From contig NZ_SMGR01000001.1 in the NCBI RefSeq assembly GCF_004346865.1, positions 1,922,001 through 1,986,000 of the forward strand: DNA of 64,000 nt, written 5' to 3'. A program made the position numbers and the translations under genes. Shown here one piece after another: positions 7,694 to 16,665 of the stretch. Numbering within the stretch: position 1 is the stretch's first letter; every line of letters starts with the position of its first letter. Under the pieces are notes generated by a model. That model had not been told where the DNA came from and searched no databases. It saw nothing but the letters and a program-made list of their open reading frames with translations. This DNA is from Shimia isoporae. Its GTDB lineage: Bacteria; Pseudomonadota; Alphaproteobacteria; Rhodobacterales; Rhodobacteraceae.

Positions 7694-10600
7694 CAATTGC
7701 CGCCCTCACGTGCCGTGGCCGACACCAGCGCGGTATCTGTAGAAACGCCGCAGGCCAGCCCGCTACTGTCGCGCGCTGTTACCGTCACGGTGTAGTCTCC
7801 GGCACTGGCATACCGATGCCGCGCGACCGCACCGGACAAGCTGGTACCGTCGCCGAAGTCCCATGAAATCAGAACCCCCTGCCCGTCGGGGTCCGAGGCG
7901 GTGCTGGCGTCAAAGCGCAAGACGTCGTGGGCAGCGCCGACAGGTGTGCTCTGATCTGCTCCGGCATCCACGGATGGCGGAGTATTCACCAGTATCAAAG
8001 CCGTATCCTGTCCGGTATTGCAGGTGGCCCCGCTGTCATCGACCACACTCAGGGTCACTTCCACGGGTCCCGAAGCCTCAAAGCCGCGCACTACGTCTGC
8101 GCCACGCAACTCCACACCGTCGGAGAATGTCCAGATGTAGTCCGTGATGGCGCCGTCCGCGTCATAGGCGCCTGCCGTGAAAGCAACTTCTTCGCCGGGA
8201 CATACAGTTCGGTCGGGTCCGGCATCGGCCTGAGGCACCGCGTTAACGCGCGCGTAGACTTCTTCTCGGTAGACTGAATTCGCCAGCCCTCGGCCGTCGT
8301 CCGTCGTGACAGCCACCGGATACAAACCCGGTTTCGAAAAGGCGTGTTCAACGGCCAGGCCGCTTGCGGTTTGCCCATCACCGAATGCCCAATCCACAAT
8401 CACTCCCTCGGCGGCGGCCACCTGCCAATTGCGCGGGGTATTCACGCAAAGCGCAGGCGGCGTGTCCAGTCCGGCTATTGGCACTGGGTTAACAGTGATC
8501 TGGCGTTCGGCAACGACCACTGAATTGGCGACGTCAGCATCATCTGTCACCTCCAGACGAAGCGTATATGTTCCCGCCTTCTGGTAGCGGTGATTGCCGA
8601 CCACACCCGTTGTGGTCGTGCCGTCGCCAAAGTCCCAAAGATAGTTGGTGATGACACCGTCGACATCAAGCGAAAGCCCCGCATCAAAGCTTACCAACGC
8701 GCCGGTGGCAACGCTGTCCGGCCCGTCGATCAGAGGCTCCGGCGCAGCATTCACAACAATCTTATGGCGGCTGAGCAGTTGCCCGCAATCTTGCGTTCCG
8801 CCTTCCAGCGTTGTCGTCAGAGTCACGAGGTATTCGCCCGGTTGGGCAAAAGTATAGCTGGCCGTCTGGCCGCTGGCCTCTCCTCCGTCCGAAAAACTCC
8901 AGTCGAAGGCCACCGGGTCTCCCGTTCCGGCTTCATCCCCCAGCTGTGCGGTGAAAGAAACCGCAGACCCGACCGGCGCCCGCTCCACCGCCACGATCTC
9001 TTGGGTTTTGGCCGGCAAAACCTCCACAGTGACCGTATCCGTATCCAGAGGGCTGCACTGTCCAACCGCATCGCCCGTTATCGTCAAAGTCACCGAATAG
9101 GTACCTGCCCGTTCGAAGCTTTTGACCGGTGTCGCGCCGCTGGCGCGGCTGCCATCACCGAATGTCCACTCAAAGCCGTTTACGGATCCGTCTGCATCCG
9201 TTGATCCGCTGCCGTCCATGCGCACTTCCTGATTGACGCAGACGGTCATGTCAGGACCCGCATCAGCGATCGGGCCTTCCTGCACGATCACGGCAACCCT
9301 GTCCCGATCCGTGCCTCTGGCGGACCCGCTCTCGTCCGCTACCGAAAGGGTCACAGGATAGGTGCCCGGCATTTCGTAGGTATGCGTCGGATTTATGATG
9401 TCGGACCGGCTGCCATCCCCGAAGTCCCACACATAGCGCAGCAGGTCACCGTCGGCATCGGAACTTCCCGACGCATCAAACAGGATCGACTCGCCGGAAC
9501 ACACATCCCGATTGCCGCCCGCGTCGGCCACAGGTTGCGCATTGATGATGACCGTTGTGGCATCCACATCGCGCGCATTGCTGAGACCCGACCCGTCATC
9601 AACCCAAAGGGTGACGGGAAACTGTCCGGCCCTCGGAAAAACATGCGCCACCTCCCGCCCGAAGACCGGCGGAGACCCGTCGCCAAAGTCCCACGTGTAC
9701 ACCAGATTGTCTCCGTCCGCGTCGCTTGACCCACCTGCATCGAGTTTCACAAGCAACCGGTCAGTATCGATGACCGCCCCCGCCTCTGCTTCCGGACGGT
9801 GATTGACTTGCACAACAAGGCTGTCCTGCGCCGTGGCGTTTGCGACACCACTGTCATCGCGCACAATCAGGCGTACGTTGTACACGCCTGCCGTGGGCCA
9901 TGCCCGTTCAACTCTGGCTGCCTCAAGTGGTGTCTGCAGATCGTCAAATTCCCAACTGTAGCTGCCTATGGAACCGTCGCGATCAAACGATCCAGCAGCG
10001 TCGAACACCGCACTTTCGTCCGGCGCGATGCGAAGGTCCGGTCCGGCCACGGCAACAGGCTGATCGTTGACGGTGATCAACACCTCACTCTCATCCTGCG
10101 CCCCACCGCCCTGGAAATCATCGGTAACCGCCAACTGAACGCGATACAAACCTGGTGCATCAAAGCTGTGCTCTACGCGCACGCCGGACTTGAGACCCCC
10201 ATCGCCAAATGTCCAAACATGGTCCACGACCCGGCCATCCGGATCTACCGATGCGCCGGCATCCAACAGAAAAAGTTCCCCCGGCGCGACCGTTAGGGCC
10301 GGTCCCGCATCGGCGATCGGCGCCGCGTTCACCACGACGGTCATGGTGTCGCGGTGGGTGGATTGGGGGGCTCCGCTGTCGTCCTGAACCGTCAATGCCA
10401 CTTCATAGGTTCCGGGGCGGGCAAAAGAGTGCATCGGACGCGGTCCGCTGCCGCTCCGCCCGTCACCAAAATCCCAAACAAAACCCGATATCTGACCATC
10501 AATGTCCCGGGATGCGCTGCCGTCAAACTGAACGTCTGACGCGGTTACGAACTGGTCCGGACCGGCATCCGCCACTGGGCGCGTGTTGACCACCACCTCA

Positions 10601-12570
10601 TAGGACACCCGTTGCGTGGCGGATGTTGTTCCGGAATTATCGGTCACGCTCAGGACAACGTTGTACACCCCCGGCTTTGCCCAAGCATATTCCGCCATCT
10701 CGCCTTCGCCGATTGATCCGTCACCAAACTCCCACAAGTGGCTCAAGATGACTCCGTCCGCATCCGAAGACTTGCTGCCATCAAGCACCACGGCTTCGCC
10801 AACAGCCACTGGTTCGACAGGACCTTCGATCACAGGCACTGGCGGTGCATTGACCCGAATGGTCAGCCGGTCAGAAGAAGTGGCATTGCTGACGCCGCTG
10901 TCATCGGTCACGGATAGCGCTACAGCGTAAATCCCGGGTGCGTCATAAACATGGGTGACACGCGCACCCTCAAGAACAGTTCCATCCCCCATGTCCCAGC
11001 TGTGTGTGCCGATCTCTCCGTCCACATCATAGCTGGCCGCACCATCCAGAGTGATGGCCCGACCGACGATTGTGCTTTGGTCGGTGCCTGCTTCTGCCAC
11101 GGGCGATGCGTTCACAGTCACCAAACGCGTGGCAACTCCGAAGTTGCAGGGGTGGCTGCTTGCATCCGAAACCCGCAAAACCGACCTATAGGCTCCGGGT
11201 TGACCGTAGACGTGTTCGGCGGTCGCCCCTTCCTCGGCCTCACCGTCCCCAAAGGACCAGATATACCGTGTGATCGGACTGTCGCTTGGCACCGAATTAC
11301 TGCCATCAAACGCCACAACGTCTCCGGGCGCTACGATCAGGTCCAGCCCTGCGTCCGCGACAGGTGCGTTTCGGATGTGCACGGGCACAGTGGCCTCAGC
11401 CCCCCGCGCAGCGCGCGACCCGGGCAGCAGTACACGCAACCGCGCCTCCAGGTTCCCGGTCATTGTATAGCTATGCGCGCTAACTGGCTCTTCGCCATCA
11501 GCTCCGTCACCATAGTCCCACATGTAAGCCAACAGGGCATCCGCGCCTTCGTGGCTGCCGTCGAATGCGACCGAACGACAGTCCGCCAGTTCCCGCGCGC
11601 GGGGGATCGCCTCAGGCCTCTCGGGGACGGGTGCCAACCGAGGCGGCATGAGGATCGGCAAGGCCTGCCCCGTTTGGTCGAACACCGAGAGCGTCACATC
11701 GTTGGGCGTTTCAAAACCTCCGCGGAGGGTCAGAGCCAGAAGCGCCTCTTTTGTATCCACCTCTTCAGAGACCCAGACGTTTTGACCGGAGGCCTGCAAG
11801 CGAATGTCCGAATACATCTGGTTCAACCGCAAATCTCCGGCCGCGCCGTCAAAGTTTTGAACGATCAGCGGGCCTTGGGAGGGATTTAGCAATTCGACAC
11901 GCGTTCCGATCAATCCTCCCGGCCAGCGAATGGTGGGTTGGTAAGCTTCCATCACCAAGCCTTCCGGACGCCTGTGCACATCTCTGGCGAGGCTGACATC
12001 GACGTTGAAGCCGTTGCCGTCGTCCCCGTCCGCGCCCACAACATCCAGCCGGAACCACGCGCGGTCTCCGATGATTTCACCCTGCCGCGCACGCACCGCC
12101 CCGATCGAAACCCACTGCCCGTCAGTCTGCGGATCGGCCGCAAATGTGGTTTCTCGCAAGGTCTCTCCGGAACGAGCCGCCAGTACGTCTGCCCGCTTTG
12201 CTTTTTGGGGTTTCGCCCCATCCTCAACTGGCTCGGGCATCGCTATGCCTGTGCGCGCTCCGTCCCCCCCGACAATCCGGTAAACGGTCTCGGTTGCACC
12301 ATATCGACCATAGCGGAAATCATGATCCCCGCTCATCTCGGGATCAAAAATCCGGACGTAAACTCGGTCTCTCAAATCATTGGGAACACTGAAAAAGATC
12401 GTTTCCCTGTGATCGATATCACCTTCTCTCGTCGGTGCCAGAACACCGTAAACAACCAACAATCCCTGATCCGCCGGGGGTGCCACATCCTGTGCATTGG
12501 CCCAAGAAGCGCCATGCAAAACCAAACCCGCCAAGAACAGACGCGTTACGCGTTTCAACATCCTCACCAT
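7693..12570 (-). CDS. giant secreted protein with about 15 PKD-like repeats
   Basis: The protein is about 1,625 residues with an N-terminal signal peptide (RVTRLFLAGLVLHGASWANAQ). The first 300 residues form a unique domain. At least 15 PKD-type beta-sandwich repeats follow, each of 80-90 residues, recognisable by W(D/S/E/T)FGDG, then H.(Y/F)..(P/A)G.Y.V.L.V.D.SG and (V)NA.P.A.AG.D. Some copies are degenerate, for example WEFDDLQ and WSFSDGG. PKD arrays typically act as rigid spacers or as protein/glycan-binding modules on the cell surface. No enzymatic domain, LPXTG-like motif or transmembrane anchor was seen at the C-terminus. The start at 12570 (12561 also possible) follows a GGAA and lies 16 bases after the upstream FecR gene; its stop overlaps the cyclase start. 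Confidence 0.88.
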   Translation of the reverse strand: MVRMLKRVTRLFLAGLVLHGASWANAQDVAPPADQGLLVVYGVLAPTREGDIDHRETIFFSVPNDLRDRVYVRIFDPEMSGDHDFRYGRYGATETVYRIVGGDGARTGIAMPEPVEDGAKPQKAKRADVLAARSGETLRETTFAADPQTDGQWVSIGAVRARQGEIIGDRAWFRLDVVGADGDDGNGFNVDVSLARDVHRRPEGLVMEAYQPTIRWPGGLIGTRVELLNPSQGPLIVQNFDGAAGDLRLNQMYSDIRLQASGQNVWVSEEVDTKEALLALTLRGGFETPNDVTLSVFDQTGQALPILMPPRLAPVPERPEAIPRARELADCRSVAFDGSHEGADALLAYMWDYGDGADGEEPVSAHSYTMTGNLEARLRVLLPGSRAARGAEATVPVHIRNAPVADAGLDLIVAPGDVVAFDGSNSVPSDSPITRYIWSFGDGEAEEGATAEHVYGQPGAYRSVLRVSDASSHPCNFGVATRLVTVNASPVAEAGTDQSTIVGRAITLDGAASYDVDGEIGTHSWDMGDGTVLEGARVTHVYDAPGIYAVALSVTDDSGVSNATSSDRLTIRVNAPPVPVIEGPVEPVAVGEAVVLDGSKSSDADGVILSHLWEFGDGSIGEGEMAEYAWAKPGVYNVVLSVTDNSGTTSATQRVSYEVVVNTRPVADAGPDQFVTASDVQFDGSASRDIDGQISGFVWDFGDGRSGSGPRPMHSFARPGTYEVALTVQDDSGAPQSTHRDTMTVVVNAAPIADAGPALTVAPGELFLLDAGASVDPDGRVVDHVWTFGDGGLKSGVRVEHSFDAPGLYRVQLAVTDDFQGGGAQDESEVLITVNDQPVAVAGPDLRIAPDESAVFDAAGSFDRDGSIGSYSWEFDDLQTPLEAARVERAWPTAGVYNVRLIVRDDSGVANATAQDSLVVQVNHRPEAEAGAVIDTDRLLVKLDAGGSSDADGDNLVYTWDFGDGSPPVFGREVAHVFPRAGQFPVTLWVDDGSGLSNARDVDATTVIINAQPVADAGGNRDVCSGESILFDASGSSDADGDLLRYVWDFGDGSRSDIINPTHTYEMPGTYPVTLSVADESGSARGTDRDRVAVIVQEGPIADAGPDMTVCVNQEVRMDGSGSTDADGSVNGFEWTFGDGSRASGATPVKSFERAGTYSVTLTITGDAVGQCSPLDTDTVTVEVLPAKTQEIVAVERAPVGSAVSFTAQLGDEAGTGDPVAFDWSFSDGGEASGQTASYTFAQPGEYLVTLTTTLEGGTQDCGQLLSRHKIVVNAAPEPLIDGPDSVATGALVSFDAGLSLDVDGVITNYLWDFGDGTTTTGVVGNHRYQKAGTYTLRLEVTDDADVANSVVVAERQITVNPVPIAGLDTPPALCVNTPRNWQVAAAEGVIVDWAFGDGQTASGLAVEHAFSKPGLYPVAVTTDDGRGLANSVYREEVYARVNAVPQADAGPDRTVCPGEEVAFTAGAYDADGAITDYIWTFSDGVELRGADVVRGFEASGPVEVTLSVVDDSGATCNTGQDTALILVNTPPSVDAGADQSTPVGAAHDVLRFDASTASDPDGQGVLISWDFGDGTSLSGAVARHRYASAGDYTVTVTARDSSGLACGVSTDTALVSATAREGGN

Positions 12571-12586
12571 CCCCGCTTCCGCCCCC

Positions 12587-14944
12587 TCACCTGAAGGCCT
12601 CATTTCCCGCGTAGTCCAGAACGACCACCTCGATCAGCGTCATCGCGCCTTGGGTGGCCGGTAGGCTCGCCCGACAAACACCCGCGCGACTGTCGCACCG
12701 CAGGTATCCCTCAAATTCCCGATCTCCGACTTCGACGAGGTATGGTGCGGCTTGCCGCAGACCACCTTCGTCCTGTGCTGTAACCACAATCTCAATGGGC
12801 CCGGCATCACCTTGCGGGCGCGACATCTCGGCCTGGTTGATCACAGGCGGTTCGAGATCAAGCAAAGTCTCAACCAATAGAACGCCGACGTTTCCTGCAG
12901 CATCTTCCGCACGCATTTCAAAGACATTTCGACCAGAACTCAAAACCACTTGTGTAGCGAAGAAATCATCAAATATTTCAATATCTTCCCCATCGATACT
13001 CAGGCTGGTGGCGACACCGATCACGCCGGTAAGATCCAGAGTTTTTTCGGAGGTGGCCCGCGGTGGAGGCACATCAAGAACAATCTGTGGCGCTTCGTCA
13101 TCCAGCTGCACGGCAAAGCCAATCTCGCCGACGCTAGCGCCACCGCGCGACAGCACTTCGATCCTAAAGGACGCAGGTTCGTGCCGGGCCGGAACCGTCA
13201 TTGCCAGACGTCCATCCGCGCCAATGCGTGTCCGCCCTATCTCGGCCCCGGTTGCGTCCCAAAGAACGGCTTCCAAACCGGGTTGCGCTGTGGTTGCGGC
13301 CGTGACGGTCATCTCCGCTGTGCGACTTACCAATACGTCTCCCTCTCGCGCGAGCCCTTCATCAAGTGAAATGTCGACGCCTTCCCGGGGGACATATATC
13401 ACATTGCGTCGCTTTTCCGACCTGTTGCCGGCCGCATCCATCGCAACCAGCACAAGGGGGTTCTCTCCTTCGACAAGAGGAACCTGCACAACAAAACTGC
13501 CGTCAGCGTCTATTTCTATGGCTTGCCCGTTCAGCTCCAAAACGGCGTCAACCTCTGATGCGCCCAGCACCTCCACAGTGTCTGCTTCCACCAATGCAGC
13601 ATCGCTTGGTGTCAGCACGGTCAGAAATGGCGGCGTCTCGTCAATTCGCAACTCGAAAGCGCGCGTTTCAGACCATTTTCCCGGCAAACCCAAAGTATCC
13701 AATGCCGCCACGCGCCAGAAATGCACGCCGGGGGTCAAGCCCTCCACCCTAAAACCGGTTTCCTTGACCCCCCATTCAGTTGTGATCATCCGGTTGAAGC
13801 CAGCGTCGGCAGCAACCTCAAACCAGTATCCGCTGGCTTCCGGAAATGCCTGCCACGCCAAGTCAACTCCCGAGCCGAACACTTCCGCCTGATCCATCGG
13901 ACCCGATAACAAAGTTCGGTCAAGCACCTCTGCCCGAGCGGCCACGCCCGCATCCGTAATCACCACTCCTTCGTCCTGTCCAAGCGACACTTTCGCTGCG
14001 CCACTTTCGATGTCCAAAGCCGCGGTGTCGTAATTCACAAACAAAGCGCTGTCGTCTTCCTTCTTGATCCAGAAATCGTCGCTTTCTGTGGTGGTCTGGA
14101 TACCCGGCACATCAATCTCGAAACTGTCCTGATCGCTCAGCTGGTTGAGCAAAGCGTAAAAGTCGCCGCTCTGCAGGCTGACTTTGGTAACCTCCTTGCC
14201 CGTCAGGGGATCGGAGCGCATGCGCTGGATGGTGGCATTGGAATTGGGGTTCAGGCGCAGCCTGCTCAGATCGCGAAATGTCACCTGCGTGGTCGAGTTG
14301 GTAAGCGTCCGGACCCGCTCGAACTCCACGAGGATGTCGTCAAGCGCACGATCCGACCATGCAGCCTCCGTTGGATCGCGCCCTTCGACACGACCGTGAA
14401 TGTCGGTGATCAGCGCCTCTGCGGCCCGGTCACGTTGGGCCACCGCAATCTCGAACGCCTCCTCTGCATGCTCCGTGCTGGATCCGGCAAAGGTCACAAC
14501 ATCGCGCCATTCCCCTTCTCCACGGCTTTCCACAGCTGTGTCCCGATCTGCCAACGCGTCGCCAATCTGGGTCGGTGCGAACAAGCGCGCGCCTTCTGCT
14601 GTTGCCCGCTGGATTGCCGCCAATGACAACGCCAACGCCTCATCCGCCAAGGCAACCTGAACCACCGGCATTTGCAACACATCTCCGGGTGCCAGCTCAG
14701 CGACGGATGCCATGTCATTTATGCGCAGTACGGTCGGCCAAAGGTCGGGATCATTGAGATGTCTGGCTGTGAAATCCCGGAGCGTGTCTTCACCGGAAAA
14801 CGGGACCAGTTCATAAGGCGCGTTTAACGGATCCACTTCTGCAGACAGTCGAACGCCGCTGCTGTTGCCGCCAAAGGCCAGCAACAGGCAAAACGCCCCC
14901 AATAGTCCGGCACGCATATTTCGAATTGTCGCAGGGAAGAACAT
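12587..14944 (-). CDS. secreted LysM/FecR-domain protein with Ig-like repeats
   Basis: The 785-residue exported protein has a signal peptide (about residues 10-30). A LysM-like domain follows (about 48-95: DTLRDFTARHLNDPDLWPTV, ending LAPGDVLQMP), then an alpha-helical stretch, a FecR-like beta domain (about 235-325) containing VSLQSGDFYALLNQ, an FN3-like segment with YWFEVAADAGFNR and GVHFWRVAALD, and several Ig-like repeats with repeated DAAGN motifs. LysM suggests peptidoglycan contact. FecR domains in other systems sense or transmit periplasmic signals, but no TonB receptor or ECF sigma is nearby. AGGGGG lies five bases before the ATG. It is the first gene of the operon with the PKD protein and cyclase, so a scaffold or sensor role is plausible but inferred. 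Confidence 0.8.
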   Translation of the reverse strand: MFFPATIRNMRAGLLGAFCLLLAFGGNSSGVRLSAEVDPLNAPYELVPFSGEDTLRDFTARHLNDPDLWPTVLRINDMASVAELAPGDVLQMPVVQVALADEALALSLAAIQRATAEGARLFAPTQIGDALADRDTAVESRGEGEWRDVVTFAGSSTEHAEEAFEIAVAQRDRAAEALITDIHGRVEGRDPTEAAWSDRALDDILVEFERVRTLTNSTTQVTFRDLSRLRLNPNSNATIQRMRSDPLTGKEVTKVSLQSGDFYALLNQLSDQDSFEIDVPGIQTTTESDDFWIKKEDDSALFVNYDTAALDIESGAAKVSLGQDEGVVITDAGVAARAEVLDRTLLSGPMDQAEVFGSGVDLAWQAFPEASGYWFEVAADAGFNRMITTEWGVKETGFRVEGLTPGVHFWRVAALDTLGLPGKWSETRAFELRIDETPPFLTVLTPSDAALVEADTVEVLGASEVDAVLELNGQAIEIDADGSFVVQVPLVEGENPLVLVAMDAAGNRSEKRRNVIYVPREGVDISLDEGLAREGDVLVSRTAEMTVTAATTAQPGLEAVLWDATGAEIGRTRIGADGRLAMTVPARHEPASFRIEVLSRGGASVGEIGFAVQLDDEAPQIVLDVPPPRATSEKTLDLTGVIGVATSLSIDGEDIEIFDDFFATQVVLSSGRNVFEMRAEDAAGNVGVLLVETLLDLEPPVINQAEMSRPQGDAGPIEIVVTAQDEGGLRQAAPYLVEVGDREFEGYLRCDSRAGVCRASLPATQGAMTLIEVVVLDYAGNEAFR

Positions 14945-15041
14945 GGCAGCCCCCTGTTTGTCGACCCGCTGATCGAAATGCGTAGTGCTAAAATAGTTAA
15001 CGCAACAAATGTCCTTGTTTTTATGACCTTACGCAAGCCTT

Positions 15042-15056
15042 TTGACCTAAGGTCAA
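15042..15056. promoter_or_regulatory. inverted repeat TTGACC-TAA-GGTCAA between divergent operons
   Basis: Perfect 6-base arms around a 3-base centre lie in the 293-base intergenic region between the FecR-PKD-cyclase operon (minus) and the Alg44-like gene (plus). The size and symmetry suit a dimeric regulator. No regulator is identified. Confidence 0.45.
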
Positions 15057-15070
15057 CCAATTAGCCGCGA

Positions 15071-15120
15071 TTTCGGAAACAAATTGCGGTGAATGACACC
15101 AAAAGCGCCATTTTGGAAAC
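15071..15120. promoter_or_regulatory. two direct TTT(C/T)GGAAAC boxes 40 bp apart
   Basis: TTTCGGAAAC at 15071-15080 and TTTTGGAAAC at 15111-15120 lie in the same orientation exactly 40 bases apart, in the divergent intergenic region upstream of the exopolysaccharide locus. They could be paired binding sites for one regulator on the same DNA face. No function is proven. Confidence 0.35.
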
Positions 15121-15237
15121 GAACTATCCTTTCGGTCAGCGGGCCGCGCCAATGCGTGTGTCACTAGCCCTCCGCTCCGACGCGAGAGCGGCGTGCGACG
15201 ACTAGGTTTAGGCCAGTCCCACAAACCCGAGCCTAGA

Positions 15238-16665
15238 ATGCAAGTGCATCATCAACCTCCAGATCCGGCCACAGAGCCCATGGTGACAGCCCCACTGCTG
15301 TTTGAAAAACCGTGCGGCACTCAGGTAACGATCCAGAATTGGTCGCTGGCCGCGCTCGCCTGGCCTGAAGATGCAGGCGAAGCGCCGAAAACCGGCACTC
15401 TGAACGTTCCCTTTCAAGGCGTGGATGTCCGCTTTCCTGTGCGTCTCAAACCCGCTCCGGATCGCCCGGGCGAACTCTGCCTCAGCGGACTTTCAGGTCG
15501 CCAGCGCGAAACCCTTGCGCTGTTTTACCGTTCGCTGCTTTCAGGCAAGATGGCCAGCTCCGCCGAGGTTATCACCAGCCTCGACACGCCGCTCGATCTC
15601 GTCCCGATGGAAGAGACCGAGAGCGAAAAGGCTGCAACTGAAAAACCGAGCGCTGTCCGCACCTTACGGGCCGTCTTGAATGTCGTGGTCTATATGGCTC
15701 TGGCCTTGGCAATTGTGGGTGTCGTGGGCCAGAACATCCTGACCAACCTCAACCGGATTGATATCCAGCACGGCCGCGTGGCCAACGTCACAACCGAGGT
15801 CCAGGCACTCGCCGACGGCGAAGTGAAGTACGTCAACGTCACCGCCGGTCAGGCCGTCGAAAAAGGGGATGTTCTCGTCACTCTGCGCAATCGCAAGGGC
15901 GAGGCTGAGCTGAACAAGGCAAAGAATTTGCTCGGGCCTGCCAAAGACGCACATCAGGCGGTGAAAGATGATCTGACCCGTCTGGATGCGCTCACGCAGG
16001 AACTCGACCCGGCGCTGCGCGACGCAGGCCTGGCCCTTTTGTTTGAAAGCTATTTACCGAAACGCCGGTTTGAAGATGTGAACACCCGTTTCCAGCGGAT
16101 CGCATCAAATACACCGGCGGCGGCTGCGCCCTATGATCCGGCTGTGATCCTGCGCAGCGCAATTCTCAAAGAACGGGATATTCGCGCCGTTGACGTTAAG
16201 AAACGTCGCGCGGATGTGCTGGGGCGGCGCGACTTTGTCCAGTCCACCCAGATCGTCGCCCCAGCCAACGGAATCGTTCGCGAGGTTCTGATCTCCAAAG
16301 GTCAGTTTTTGCCTCGCCGGACTCCGGTCCTGACCTTTGAAACCGATGAGATGCGCCAAACAGTTGGCTGGGTTTCCGAGAAGTTTGCCGAAACCCTCTA
16401 CATCGGCATGCCCGCAACCATTGGCTTCAACACCGATGGAACACGCCAGCGGCTCACGGGCACAATCGTCGATCTGCAAGCCGACAACAATCCGCAGCGT
16501 CCGGGCGAATACGGCATTCTGGTGTTCGTGGAGCCGAACGACCTGTCCGTCACTGACGCCCGCGCCCAATTGCGGGTCGGCGCTCCGGTGAATCTGGAAG
16601 CATCCCGTCAAACCTTCCCGCGATTGAAGCGCTGGATCTCATCCCGGACCGCCCCCGATGCATGA
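15238..16665 (+). CDS. Alg44-like exopolysaccharide protein (degenerate PilZ-like domain plus HlyD-type region)
   Basis: The protein is about 475 residues. The N-terminal 110 residues resemble a PilZ domain, with TIQNWSLAALAW in the position of the (D/N)xSxxG motif, but no clear RxxxR c-di-GMP motif was found. One transmembrane helix follows (about 143-168), then a periplasmic HlyD/membrane-fusion region with a lipoyl-like half (VQALADGEVKYVNVTAGQAV), a coiled coil and the second half (STQIVAPANGIVREVLISKG). Alg44 of alginate systems has the same order and binds c-di-GMP to activate the Alg8 polymerase. The next gene is Alg8-like and overlaps it by eight bases. The start is uncertain: GTG 15193, ATG 15238 and ATG 15280 are possible, with no strong ribosome site. 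Confidence 0.8.
   Translation: MQVHHQPPDPATEPMVTAPLLFEKPCGTQVTIQNWSLAALAWPEDAGEAPKTGTLNVPFQGVDVRFPVRLKPAPDRPGELCLSGLSGRQRETLALFYRSLLSGKMASSAEVITSLDTPLDLVPMEETESEKAATEKPSAVRTLRAVLNVVVYMALALAIVGVVGQNILTNLNRIDIQHGRVANVTTEVQALADGEVKYVNVTAGQAVEKGDVLVTLRNRKGEAELNKAKNLLGPAKDAHQAVKDDLTRLDALTQELDPALRDAGLALLFESYLPKRRFEDVNTRFQRIASNTPAAAAPYDPAVILRSAILKERDIRAVDVKKRRADVLGRRDFVQSTQIVAPANGIVREVLISKGQFLPRRTPVLTFETDEMRQTVGWVSEKFAETLYIGMPATIGFNTDGTRQRLTGTIVDLQADNNPQRPGEYGILVFVEPNDLSVTDARAQLRVGAPVNLEASRQTFPRLKRWISSRTAPDA

Noticed and set aside
10951-11889. 312-codon open frame antisense to the PKD gene
   Set aside because: It lies wholly opposite the repeat-rich PKD gene, has no recognisable domain and low-complexity composition. 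Similar long antisense frames occur along the whole gene, as expected from its codon bias.
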